Below, one piece after another: positions 34,801-43,974 of a stretch of 64,000 nt of DNA. The first letter of the stretch is position 1, and every line of letters starts with the position of its first letter. The stretch comes from Owenia fusiformis (Eukaryota > Annelida > Polychaeta > Sabellida > Oweniidae), in the NCBI GenBank assembly GCA_903813345.2, contig CAIIXF020000006.1, positions 7,800,989 to 7,864,988 of the forward strand, given 5' to 3'. Made by a program: the position numbers and the translations under genes. Below the pieces are notes generated by a model. That model was given only the letters and a program-made list of their open reading frames with translations. It made no database searches and was not told the origin of the DNA.

Positions 34801-37695
34801 ATACTAAATGTTCGCTCTTTTTTCCCACTATGAGTCTGTAGCACCAGGCCAAGGATTCTGTCATGAATCGGAAGACTTAAAATCACGACCCTTCCTGGAG
34901 CAAGAGCTTTTATAGCATTCGGATGATTGAGGACAATTTTCTGGATATGTTGACGAAGTTGTTTGTAATCGCGACAAGCCGTGAAGTATTGCTTTAAGTC
35001 TTCGTCGCATATGAAACATTGCACATCTTCCTTCTTATATAGTTTCTGCCTGGTCTCCTCTAGAAGCTAAAACAGAAGAGTAATATGGAGCAATATAACA
35101 TTCTTTTTATTAAACATAAGTGTTTCTTTGTAAAGTTAATATACATAATACAAGTAAAGCATTTATAGAATGCTTTATGCTATAAGGTCTTATTAAAAAA
35201 TGACAATTGTAAATGACTCTATTCTACAAACTTTTGATTATCACTGATAAAGCTCCATATTTTCTTTAATTTCTACATCAATAGAATGTTCACATGTTTA
35301 TTGATTAACTCTTAAACAACTATGCAAACAAATTAACCTTTGTAGAAGAGAAAATTTCTACCACTCTTTACTGTAGACAGGTTTTGAATTTGTAACGTTT
35401 TGTCATTTTTTGAGAGAGGCTATATAATCATTTTTGGTGAATTTTAGGTCCTACACAATCCTTTTGATCTTGTACCAAAAGTAAACATTACGATGTATCA
35501 TCTTGTTTAATGTTTGACTATAGCAGATAGATGTAGTAATTATCAGACAATCTCAGAGATTCGTAATTAGACACTAAATTCTGTGTTTTAAAAAAAGCTT
35601 TTAATATTGCTATATTTGCTATTTAATTTCTATGTTCACTAAAGACAGGTGAATTCTATAGCTATGAATTTTGCCAAGATTTAGTATTCACTGTTAACAG
35701 TAGGTAGGTGTTCCCTCTACAAAAATTTTCTCTGTATAGAAGTGTTCACTTGAGAGAGGTGTTTGCTAATATAGGTTTTACTGTCCTTAGAGAAATAAAC
35801 GATGAAATGTTAACATATTGAGCAAGTGTGTATTCCTAGTAGGAATGTACAATATAAACAATGTGTCATCCACTAATATCAGTTCTTAAAGTTTATGCCC
35901 CTTATTCTGACTATTCTGGACATAGTCTTTATTTGATTCTGACAAGGCTCCATTCATACTACAAAACTGCTCCAAATCTACTTTTAATTATTTTTACTTT
36001 TATAACTTGTACGTAGAGCCCAATTAAAAATCCCATGTATTTATATTCTGTTAAATCTATTTCTTGAGAGACCAATAAATTGACAAAAACAAATAAACAA
36101 AAAACAAACAAACAAAGATACCTCTTGATTTTTGGTGATATCCTTCTGTGCATGGAACTCAGAGAAACTTCTTTTCATCATGTCTTCAACTCGTAGCTGT
36201 TCCACACGGAGCAGGTTTAGAATCATGGAGTATGTCAAGCGGAACTGAGATTCTAGTTTAGTGGGCTTACCCTGAAAATAAAATATAAACCTTCCCCAAG
36301 AAGTGATACTAATGCTAATAATATGAGCAGAGCAGCTTTACATTTATTAACTACACAATACTAAAAGTAGAATTTATTGGGTGGCAACATAAACAAATTG
36401 TTACAATATAACAATACAATATTATGTGTATGACATTTTTATTTTTGTATGTCATTTTTATTTTATAAAAAATGTTCATCAAAATGGTGTGGTTACCTAG
36501 CCAATATATAGTAGAAAGTTCCCTTTAACTTAAATTACATCTGTTTTAGTGGTTCAATTTTCATATAACCCTTATGTATCTAATAGTTATGCAAATGAAA
36601 ATATCTCCAGTAAAAAAATGTTCAATACATCAATAAATCTGTCCAATACAAGAAAAGATATTTCACTTTTTGAGATTTTGTAACATGGGGTCTATGGGGA
36701 ATCAACCCAAACTTGAAGTCACAGTTTTGATAAAAATTAAATTTTCAAAGTTGATTAAAAAATTTCGACACCATATTTGTAGATGTACTTTTACATGTAG
36801 ATTTTAAATATGACATCACTTTGACTGAATTTTGAATATTCAATGACATAAATCATGATTATGTCTACTGTATCTAATCTATTAAGAACCATGCCTTGTT
36901 ATTTTCAGAACATGTGCCTCCTTCAAAATACTCAAAGCTGCGTAAAAATGCATATGTATATTCCATTCATGACAATACTATTGCTCAATAAAATCTACTA
37001 CACTTCATGATAAAACTATTGCTCAATACATAGTACTAGAAAATCAGATATATAACCAGATTTTATGGTGGACACTCGGCATTTAGTGAAAGATATATGG
37101 CAGTCAAGATTTTGAATTCAACAATATTTTCAACCGGCTGTATACAGAGACTTGGACTTATATAGACTTTCAATACTTGAGGGCTAATGCATTAAAACCA
37201 AGTGTGTTGCTTCTTTTCCCAATTTGATTTTAAAATATGAATATTATTTTATGAAGGTGGTCTAGGGCATGGTGCTGTCTCATAAACATTCCCAATAAAC
37301 TCTACATTTGCTTGCTTCCATTTAATGGATCAGTGATGAGATACTTTTTCAATAACAAGAAGTGTTAAAAAATTTTCATTTGTAGTTTTTGTATTGTGCA
37401 CAAATATTGCTAAAACACAAAAAAGTATGATCTCATAAACATTGGTTGAGAAAAATCTGTATTCAATAACAAGATCTCATACTTTCATAAAGCAGAATTT
37501 AGTGAAAAACATTTGATTCCCAGAACAAATAAACAGCCTTTTTGGTCTCCTTCAGGAGAAAGATGGCGCTACCTACCAACATCATGTTATGCAGATCAGC
37601 CATCTCAGGTACATCTCCTTTACACAAGAGGATTACAGTTCCAGTAGTATCTAAGCCCCTCCTACCAGCTCTTCCTGCCATTTGGATGTACTCCC
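25854..37695 (-). CDS. SKIV2L: SKI-complex RNA helicase SKIV2L (SKI2), C-terminal half, 7 exons
   Basis: Ski2-family DExH helicase that feeds mRNA to the cytoplasmic exosome in 3'-5' decay. Minus-strand exons: 37695-37577, 36271-36122, 35066-34350, 33754-33644, 27094-26876, 26442-26302, 26054-25854 (stop TAG 25854-25856). All splice sites are GT-AG and the frame is continuous for about 551 residues. The first visible exon holds helicase motif VI ([12 protein letters not shown], then [16 protein letters not shown]). Next comes [16 protein letters not shown], the arch/insertion exon (239 residues, with [11 protein letters not shown] and [15 protein letters not shown]), the ratchet region, and a C-terminus ending [12 protein letters not shown], closely matching vertebrate SKIV2L. 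The upstream exons carrying motifs I-V are not seen anywhere up to 64 kb. This is either an extremely long transposon-filled intron, a rearrangement, or an assembly break. An intronless GT15 gene lies in the 6.5 kb intron 27095-33643. Confidence 0.93.
28578..28692 (-). mobile_element. Truncated core-repeat element end in SKIV2L intron
   Basis: On the minus strand this reads GTCACCACC, then ATATTGTTGTCTCCGTTTTT, then a GGC/GGTT-rich stretch to TCTGTAAC. That is the 5' end of the element family at 1951 and 6100. The tandem core and 3' end are missing. Confidence 0.6.
28693..30175. other. AT-rich intronic sequence, nothing assigned
   Basis: Plain AT-rich DNA between the transposon remnant and the GT15 start. 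Fragments resembling the AGTGTTCC dispersed repeat are seen near 28840-28880. No conserved exon or RNA gene was recognised. The promoter of the GT15 gene should lie here, but no convincing TATA box was picked out. Confidence 0.5.
30176..31306 (+). CDS. GT15-family (Kre2/Mnt1-type) alpha-mannosyltransferase, intronless
   Basis: 376 residues, one uninterrupted exon, ATG at 30176. Residues about 10-33 form a signal anchor (type II Golgi protein), followed by an acidic, charged stem to about 105 and the catalytic domain 107-376. Family landmarks of glycosyltransferase family 15: AVIYIIYSR (119-127, start of the nucleotide-binding fold), [10 protein letters not shown] (226-235, the metal/GDP-mannose acidic region), [10 protein letters not shown] (299-308) and [12 protein letters not shown] (324-335), then a near-terminal [18 protein letters not shown]. 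Fungal members transfer alpha-1,2-mannose from GDP-mannose to N- and O-glycans. The domain is full length with no stops. The gene lies inside intron 27095-33643 of SKIV2L on the opposite strand. GT15 is best known from fungi, so an animal copy is noteworthy; the acceptor is unknown. Confidence 0.88.
   Translation: MIRARYRYTNLGTIFVTTWAVIYFFFILLWINFIPNKEDETEASIKETLKNMDSMVHEHEDTEVKQMQLRFFGDNGDKLEHTTTTEPFQDLDELSQNINMGELSKFQDLVSWAGMEPKAVIYIIYSRLQKMRMLLESLQANFLTNFRYPIVVFYEKKKMGDIPHIRSFLDSQYRIFFQIVKFETPSFITKEIVINPMCNYPVSYRHMLRFQSKTVYQQPILKGMEYYWRLDDDSEVAAPIKFDIFKYMKENKLQYGYQIQTYDNGYCSGTFSEAIKKYKRMNHITPSFELETLRIYFTNFEVASFEFWHSKNYTNFIEYIDQLGGIYYERWSDAAIKSQALSMFMPENKIHQFIDVPYRHVNYENYGVDSDGNALD
31307..33643. 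other. SKIV2L intron remainder, nothing assigned
   Basis: Holds the presumed 3' UTR of the GT15 gene and AT-rich intronic DNA. No exon, RNA gene or clear transposon terminus was recognised. Short open frames here (for example near 32785) have no recognisable protein features. Confidence 0.5.
36497..36900 (+). repeat. Dispersed repeat copy 2 (partner at 5.5 kb)
   Basis: Same blocks as the minus-strand copy at 5515-5795, with an extra internal stretch of about 90 bases (about 36715-36800). Located in the SKIV2L intron 36272-37576. Confidence 0.75.
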
Positions 37696-37949
37696 CTGGA
37701 ATCATGGAAAATTCATATTCAAAATATCAGGATGTAATAATAGATTTACTGAGGTAAAGCAAAATGGCTATATATATCAGTATTGCATTATGGTGCATGA
37801 AAGCCTCCCTTATACATGAGTAAAATATTCAGAGCTCTTCTACCCATTTGGACTCCACTGTTTAGGCTGGATAAAAGATAAAAAGTAACAGGAAGAAACA
37901 TAATTTGAGACTGAATCCTAACAATCATTTTTATATATAAACCGTACCC

Positions 37950-38300
37950 TTTGAATTGGTTCAACTTTGCATCTCAAAAGAGAGCTTCATCTTCACCCTT
38001 TCAATTTTCAATAAATCTCTGAACTTAGCAAGTTAATCAGAGTTTGTCATCCAAATACGGACAACTTTCTATATTTACGACTATTTTTTCTGACGAAATC
38101 GCATAATTATTGTGCACGCATTTAGCAAGTATTTCTTCTGGCTCACTAATTTGTTGACAATAGGTCAATGCAGAAGGTGTGAAATGATTTATGACCCGAG
38201 GTGTCACAAGCATCAGTAGTGGGGGTGGGGCTGCTAAACTGTAATACAGTCTATACAAGGCAGAGGGTAGTTTGTAACTAGACTGCGTGCAGTGTATATA
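37950..38300 (+). repeat. Dispersed repeat, partner at 62.0-62.4 kb
   Basis: Shares with 62045-62365, in order: an AAAAGAGAGCT..CGTCTTCAC block, TTCAA...AATAAA, ACTTTCTATAT / ACGTTCTATAT, then GGGGGTGGGGCTGCTAAACT / GGGGGCGGGGCTACTAAACT, and TAGTTT..AACTAGACT near the end. Similarity is strongest at the two ends. Family unknown. Confidence 0.6.
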
Positions 38301-38432
38301 AACTGGGAAACAATGGTCAAATCCAGGGGAGGGGGAGATTTCCCAAAGATGACCTTTTATAAACAGGTCTCATTTGCCATTGAAATGAATCTCTCAATGT
38401 TCACTTGTGTTTTATGAGTATTCTCTGAAAGT

Positions 38433-38893
38433 TTGGATCGAGTAACTTCAATATTTTCTCGGCCAGATGTTTCTCTTGACTGTGGAGATCAATGGGAGTT
38501 ATTTAAAGTAAAAATAAGGGAGGAATCTATCAAGTATGCTAAGCATAAAGCAAAAACACGTAAAAAACTGAAACAATTTTTACTTAATAAGATTAGTAAT
38601 TGTGATGATAATGATATATATTAACTTCATTATAATACTTTACTTGAGTATGAAGCAAAAGCTGCCCAAATACGGTCACGTGTACAGTGGATTGAGGAAG
38701 GTGAACGTAATACAAATTTTTTTCTTGGCCTTGAAAAACACCAACAGAAGAGTCAAACAATATATAATTCAAAACGTCCCAATGGAACTGTAGTTAGTAA
38801 TCAGAATGAAATATTACAAATGCAGGAGAATTTCTATAAAACCCTTTATACTTCAAAAAATATACAAAAGGATAAAATCAATAATTATTTATT
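38433..38893 (+). pseudogene. L1/Tx1-like LINE ORF2 fragment (pre-RT region), broken
   Basis: Conceptual reading in two frames gives WELFKVKIREESIKYAKHKA, a coiled lysine-rich stretch, then RSRVQWIEEGERNTNFFLGL and an ENFYKTLYTS-type end. That is the linker between endonuclease and reverse transcriptase in L1/Tx1-clade LINEs. A frame break occurs near 38625. The reverse transcriptase core that should follow is missing and is replaced by Penelope-like sequence. Remaining pieces: 39683-40227, 41331-41732, 42957-43060, 53887-54190. Confidence 0.75.
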
Positions 38894-38909
38894 TTTTTCT
38901 ATGAATGTT

Positions 38910-39681
38910 CATCTCTCTGGTAGTAATGTACAAAGTTGTTGATTTTCTTTCTCAGAGATATTTATTTTTCTTTTTGACGTTTCGTAGGATGTCCCTCCTA
39001 CTTCTTCAGAAATAAAATTATATTTGAATCAAACTGAAATAATTAATTATTACATAACAATGAGACAAATAGCAACCGTTACTATAGAAAACTTCATTGA
39101 TGTTACAATTAAAAAATTATTGAGAAAAATAGCAACCGTTACAATAAAAATCTTCAATGATGTAATATACAATTAAAAACGTTACTAAGGTATTACACAA
39201 CATACCACCTAGAAACGACACTAAGACATTATGAATATGAATATATAAACTATAACATCTTATAATACACGGGATCCAGTGTGCAACCCTGATCCCTGTT
39301 TAATTCTGGACTTTTAAGTTTAATATGGAAAGTCAATATTTAAGTAAACACAATATTAGAGTATGCTTTTCATCTACAATGACTTTAAGGGATAAATTGG
39401 TCCATTTGAAAGACAAGGTTGAAGATGAGAAAAAGGCAGGTGTGATACATAAAGTTGAATGTGGAGATTGTAGTCAGTGTTACATTGGTAAGACAGGGCG
39501 GGATTTGGAATGTAGAGTAAAGGAGCACAAGAGGGTCACCTTATCTTCCAATGGACAGATAGCTTCAGCCATTATGGAACACTCTATCAATAAAGAACAT
39601 GAAATAAATTGGACAGGTGTATCGGTTATTGATAATGAAAAACACTGGTTAAAAAGAAAAATCAAAGAAGCAAAAAGTTAA
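38910..39681 (+). mobile_element. Penelope-like element fragment with GIY-YIG endonuclease domain
   Basis: The open frame 39325-39681 encodes DKLVHLKDKVEDEKKAGVIH, then KVECGDCSQCYIGKTGRDLE and SAIMEHSINKEHEI. This is the GIY-YIG nuclease domain (GVIHKVEC...CYIGKTGR, downstream His and the KEH helix) that ends many Penelope-like proteins. Upstream, GACGTTTCGTAGGATGTCCC then TTCTTCAGA resembles the GACGTTTCG...CTTCAG stretch of Penelope pseudo-LTRs. The reverse transcriptase part is absent, so this is a 5'-truncated copy. It sits where the RT domain of the L1/Tx1-like LINE should be. Confidence 0.72.
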
Positions 39682-39682
39682 A

Positions 39683-40227
39683 GTTAAAACACTTGCATTA
39701 TCTAAACTGATGTATTTAGCAAAATGTATTGACACTCCAAATGAAACTTTTTTGAAAGAAATTACTTCAGAACTTTATTCATTCCTGTGGGATGGAAAAA
39801 GAGATAAAATTAAAAGATCTGTCTTAATTAATACTTTGTCTAAAGGTGGACTCTCAATGCCTGACTTAAAATCTAAATTCAGGGCCTTTAAAATTAAATG
39901 GATATTAGATATTGAGTATTGGAATAAACATGCAAGTTGGAATATTCTAGCAAGAGAGATATTAAGCAAAACTGGACTCCCAGATACTTTGATATTTAAA
40001 TCTACTTATAGAAAACCAGAGAATATTTGTAATTTTAATATCTTGCCTCAATTTTACAAAGATCTACTCCATGCTTTGAGTATTCTTGGAGGCTCAGAAT
40101 CCAAAATTTATAACATAACATTTGCAGAAATTAGACAAATGGTGATTTGGCACAATAAAGATATAACTTTTAATAACAAATGTCTGTATTTTGAAAACTG
40201 GATAAATTCAAATATATTATATGTTAA
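39683..40227 (+). pseudogene. L1/Tx1-like LINE fragment (post-RT thumb region)
   Basis: An open frame encodes KTLALSKLMYLAKCIDTPNE, then YSFLWDGKRDKIKRSVLINT, GGLSMPDLKSKFRAFKIKWI and following text typical of the region after the reverse transcriptase core in L1/Tx1 LINEs. It runs straight into the core-repeat element at 40228, and the frame resumes on the far side. Confidence 0.75.
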
Positions 40228-41330
40228 CCAGAACAACGGCAACGCCAAAGCGTAGCGAATCCCATCGAACATTTTTCAAAACGGGCACCTTCTACCAAAA
40301 GTGTCATTAGACAGTGTGCCATGCTTATAATATTCACATACCAAATATGAACAAAATCGCTCTACTACTTTTCAAGTTATAGTAACATACGTTAAAATGG
40401 TAGCCATTTTGAAAAAAGCCCGCCTCCTACCAAAAGTCTCATTAGACAGTGTGCCATGCTTATAGTATTCACGTACCAAATATGAACAAAATCGCTCCAC
40501 TACTTTTCGAGTTATAGTAAAATACATTAAAATGGCGGCCATTTTGAAAAATGGCCTTCTAACAAAAGTGTCATTAGACAGTGTGCCATGCTTATAATAT
40601 TCACATACCAAATATGAACAAAATCACTCTACTACTTTTCGAGTTATAGTAAAATACGTTAAAATGGTGGCCATTTTGAAAAATGCCTGCCTCCTACCAA
40701 AAGTCTCATTAGACAGTGTGCCATGCTTATACGTATTCACATACTAAATATGAACAAAATCGCTCCATCACTTTTCGAGTTATAGTAAAATAAGTTAAAA
40801 TGGCAGCCATTTTTCAAAATATCCGCCATTTTTCAGAATGGCCGCCTTCTACCAAAAGTGTCATTAGATAGTGTGCCATGCTTACAGTATTCACATACCG
40901 AATATGAACAAAATCGCTCCACTACTTTTCGAGTTACAACAAAAATCGTAAAATAACGAGTAAAGGCCACCATTTTTCAAGATGGCTGCCATGTGCTTTT
41001 TTAATATCTACATTTCTAGCTTTATTAATGTCCTATATAATTTTTTTTACATTTAAAACATATTGCTATTACAGTTTTACATATTGCACCTAAATTACTG
41101 TAAAATCGGCACTAAAATGGCTGCCATTTTTAAATGAGCGGCCATTTTGAAAATCGGCTTTCGAGCAGAACTTCTACCCCCATAGGTTATATGTGTACAA
41201 AATATGAATAAAATCGGGCCAACGGTATTCGAGTTATTGCCCGGACGGACGGACGTACGGACGGACGTACGTACGTACGGACGGACGGAGGCGTTCCCTA
41301 TATCCCTCCGAACTTCGTTCGATGGGATAA
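40228..41330 (+). mobile_element. Core-repeat (Helentron/pearl-like) element, copy A
   Basis: The left region CCAGAACAACGGCAACGCCA is followed by ATCCCATCGAAC (40259-40270). The right end is the exact inverse GTTCGATGGGAT (41317-41328), a 12-bp subterminal inverted repeat. The core has about five monomers of 130-160 bases (landmark GACAGTGTGCCATGCTTAT) with NNATGGCGGCCATTTT palindromes, then a unique stretch and a GGAC/GTAC microsatellite tail (41242-41290). Insertion is precise: joining the flanks restores the reading frame of the surrounding LINE. Non-autonomous. Confidence 0.82.
41242..41290 (+). repeat. GGAC/GTAC microsatellite in copy A
   Basis: Tetranucleotide tract of GGAC and GTAC units near the right end of the element, at the same relative place as the longer tract in copy B. 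Confidence 0.95.
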
Positions 41331-41732
41331 TGATCTAATGTGTACCCAAGATGAAATTCTTGATAAGCTTAAATCTAGGGTCAATTGGATGGCAGAATAT
41401 ATAACTGTCAAGCAATCTTTGCCATTTCAATATAGAGTTAAAATATTTAGTGAGGCAAGCAGATGTACATATGTTAATACAAATGTAAGTTTAAGGTTTT
41501 ATGACAGTCAATTGAAGCATTATAGATTTTTGGATAAACATGCAACATATATTCAATCTTGTTGGAACATATAGCAACTAAAACATATTTAGAATCATTT
41601 TGGATTAATCTTTGTGAAATTCAAAAAAGTCAAATGCTGTTTCAACAGACTTGGATACTTTTAAAGCAATCAAAAAATAAAAAAGTGGCCAATTTTAAAT
41701 ACAAACCTTTACATTACATTTTACCATGCAAA
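41331..41732 (+). pseudogene. L1/Tx1-like LINE fragment between the two core-repeat elements
   Basis: The frame continues MCTQDEILDKLKSRVNWMAE, then a stretch ending in FKYKPLHYILPC, in the usual C-terminal part of L1/Tx1 ORF2. One frame change near 41560. It is cut at 41733 by copy B. Confidence 0.7.
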
Positions 41733-42956
41733 CCAGAACAACGGCAACGCCAAAGCGTAGCGAATCCCATCGAACAGCCATGGATGGCATTTTTACAAAC
41801 AAAGTACGTATATAGCAAAAATGGCAGGCATTTTGAAAAATGGCCGCCTTCTACCAAAAGTGTCCTGAGACCATTTGCCATACTTATAGTATTCACATAC
41901 CAAATATGAACAAAATCGCTCCACTACTTTTCGAGTTATAGTATAATACGTTAAAATGGCGGCCATTTTGAAAAATGGCCACCTTCAACCAAAAGTGTCA
42001 TTAGACAGTGTGCCATGCTTACAGTATTCACATACCAAATATGAACAAAATCGCTTCACTACTTTTCGAATTATTATAAAATATGTTAAAATGGCGGCCA
42101 TTTTTCAAAATGGCCACCTTCTACTAAAAGTGTCATAGGATAGTGTGTCATGCTTTTAGTATTCACATACCAAATATGAACAAAATCGCTACACTACTTT
42201 TCCAGTTATAGTAAAATACGTTAAAATGGTGGCCATTTTGAAAAATGGCCGCCTTCTACCAAAAGTGTCATAAGACAGTGTGCCATGCTTATAGTATTCA
42301 CATTCCAAATATGAACAAAATCGCTTCACTACTTTTCGAGTTATAGTAAAATAGATTAAAATGGTAGCCATTTTTTAAAATGGCAGCCATTTTTTAAAAT
42401 GGCCGCCTTCTACCAAAAGTGTCTTTAGACAGTGTGCAATGTTTATAGTATTCACATACCAAATATGAACAAAATCGCTCCACTACTTTTCGAGTTACAG
42501 CAAAAATTGTAAAATATTGAGTAAAGGCCTCCATTTTTCAAAATGGCTGCCATGTGCTTCTTTAATATCTACATTTTTAGCTTTATTAATGTCCCATATA
42601 ATTTTTTTACATCTAAAACGTATTGCTATTACAGTTTTACATATTGCACCTAAATAACTGTAAATTCGGCACTAAAATGGCCGCCATTATGAAATGAGTG
42701 GCCATTTTGAAAATCAGCTTTCGAGCAGAACTTCTACCCCCATAGGGTATACAAAATATGAACAAAATCCGGCCAACGGTATATGAGTTATTGCCTGGAC
42801 GGACGGACTGACGGACGGACGTACGTACGGACGTACGTACGGGTGGACGTACGGGTGGACGGACGGACAGATCGACGGACGGACGGATGGACGGACGGAT
42901 GGACGGACGGACAGAGGCGTTCCCTATATCCCTCCGAACTTTGTTCGATGGGATAA
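41733..42956 (+). mobile_element. Core-repeat (Helentron/pearl-like) element, copy B
   Basis: Same ends as copy A: ATCCCATCGAAC at 41764-41775 and GTTCGATGGGAT at 42943-42954. Five core monomers, and the same unique segment (ACATTTTTAGCTTTATTAAT). The microsatellite tail is longer. Same orientation, 402 bases from copy A, in the same host LINE. Joining the flanks again restores the host frame (ILPC then LLLRWKISVNDKCDICG). Confidence 0.82.
42797..42914 (+). repeat. GGAC/GTAC microsatellite in copy B
   Basis: About 118 bases of GGAC units with GTAC, GGTGG and GATG variants. The apparent PSVHPSVHPSVR open frame on the minus strand is just this tract translated. Confidence 0.95.
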
Positions 42957-43060
42957 CAATTACTTCTAAGATGGAAAATAAGTGTTAATGACAAGTGTGA
43001 TATTTGCGGACAAGTAGAAGATTATAAACATTTGTTATTTCAATGTCATAGAGTACTTAA
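42957..43060 (+). pseudogene. L1/Tx1-like LINE zinc-binding segment
   Basis: Reads RWKISVNDKCDICGQVEDYK and HLLFQCHRVL: the CxxC...HxxxxC zinc-binding motif (zf-RVT type) found after the RT of this LINE group. It is interrupted at the TTAA 43057-43060. Confidence 0.75.
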
Positions 43061-43785
43061 CCCTTTGAGTGCCGTGGGGTTTTGGAATTGTTATGACGTC
43101 AAAATGCCACGGAAATGACTATAATATTGATGAAAAAATCGATTTTTATGGTTTTTCCACTCCATGATATTTTTTCCACTGGTATATTTCTTGATGATAT
43201 TGCAAGTGTTAAAATGCTTTATTTTCACTTTTAGTTACTATGGTAACATGTTGAACGTCACTTAATCAATACATATTTCAGTTCTTAGAGGGGTTTTATA
43301 GCTAAAATTAACATTGGAAATATTGCACGGTTGAAAGAAATAAACTTTGAAAACTAAACGTAATTACTTTTAGTAATGCGCCCGTTCTTGCGCAACACAT
43401 TTGGTGTAGCTTATTAAATATTTTAAAACAATAATTCAAATTAAAATATGATACAAATATTTATCCTCTTTCTTTTATTATTCCTTCTTTCAAATTAAAG
43501 AAATTCAGCATATACGAACAATATACATGTACATGCTATGTACAAAAATAATGAATAAATATACAATATCAGGATAATTCAAATTCATACAAAATCAGGC
43601 TAACTTTAATTGGCAGAACATGTGTGATGTGTATAATGAACCATGGTTTAATTGTAAAAGCCTACTTGTACTTGTTAGTATAGATCGTAAACGTGAAGCT
43701 AGTAACATGCGAAACAAGTGACCAACAAAATAGTATGTACAATCGTAATAATGAATCATGTCAATATGCTAGTCTGTTAGTATTT

Positions 43786-43974
43786 TCAGCACACGTGGTG
43801 TCTGCAACAGTCCAAGTGAAGACCCTTGGCACCGGGCTTGGCACACTTAGCGCATGCATTACGGAATTTAGTCCTCCTGCCTGCATCTCTATCACTACAA
43901 ATACAAACGCAGCAGTCCCTTTCCCGCCTTCCAGGTACTTTCCGAACCCTCAAGATCGGATGGTCAATGATGGA
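43786..43974 (-). pseudogene. piggyBac-like transposase C-terminal cysteine-rich remnant
   Basis: The minus-strand frame ends ...RDCCVCICSDRDAGRRTKFR, NACAKCAKPGAKGLHLDCC, HHVC then stop (43786-43788). It is a Cys/His-rich ribbon of the C..C...C..C...H..C type found at the end of piggyBac transposases, and GC-richer than its surroundings. Upstream, two diverged copies of a short block (LDFHQAVIASLDI and LDFHMAFIASL) lie at about 44110-44150 and 43985-44020, so the rest of the gene is scrambled or lost. Confidence 0.55.

Noticed and set aside
42788-42994. Minus-strand frame rich in PSVHPSVR/RTYVR repeats
   Set aside because: It is the translation of the GGAC/GTAC microsatellite tail of core-repeat copy B.
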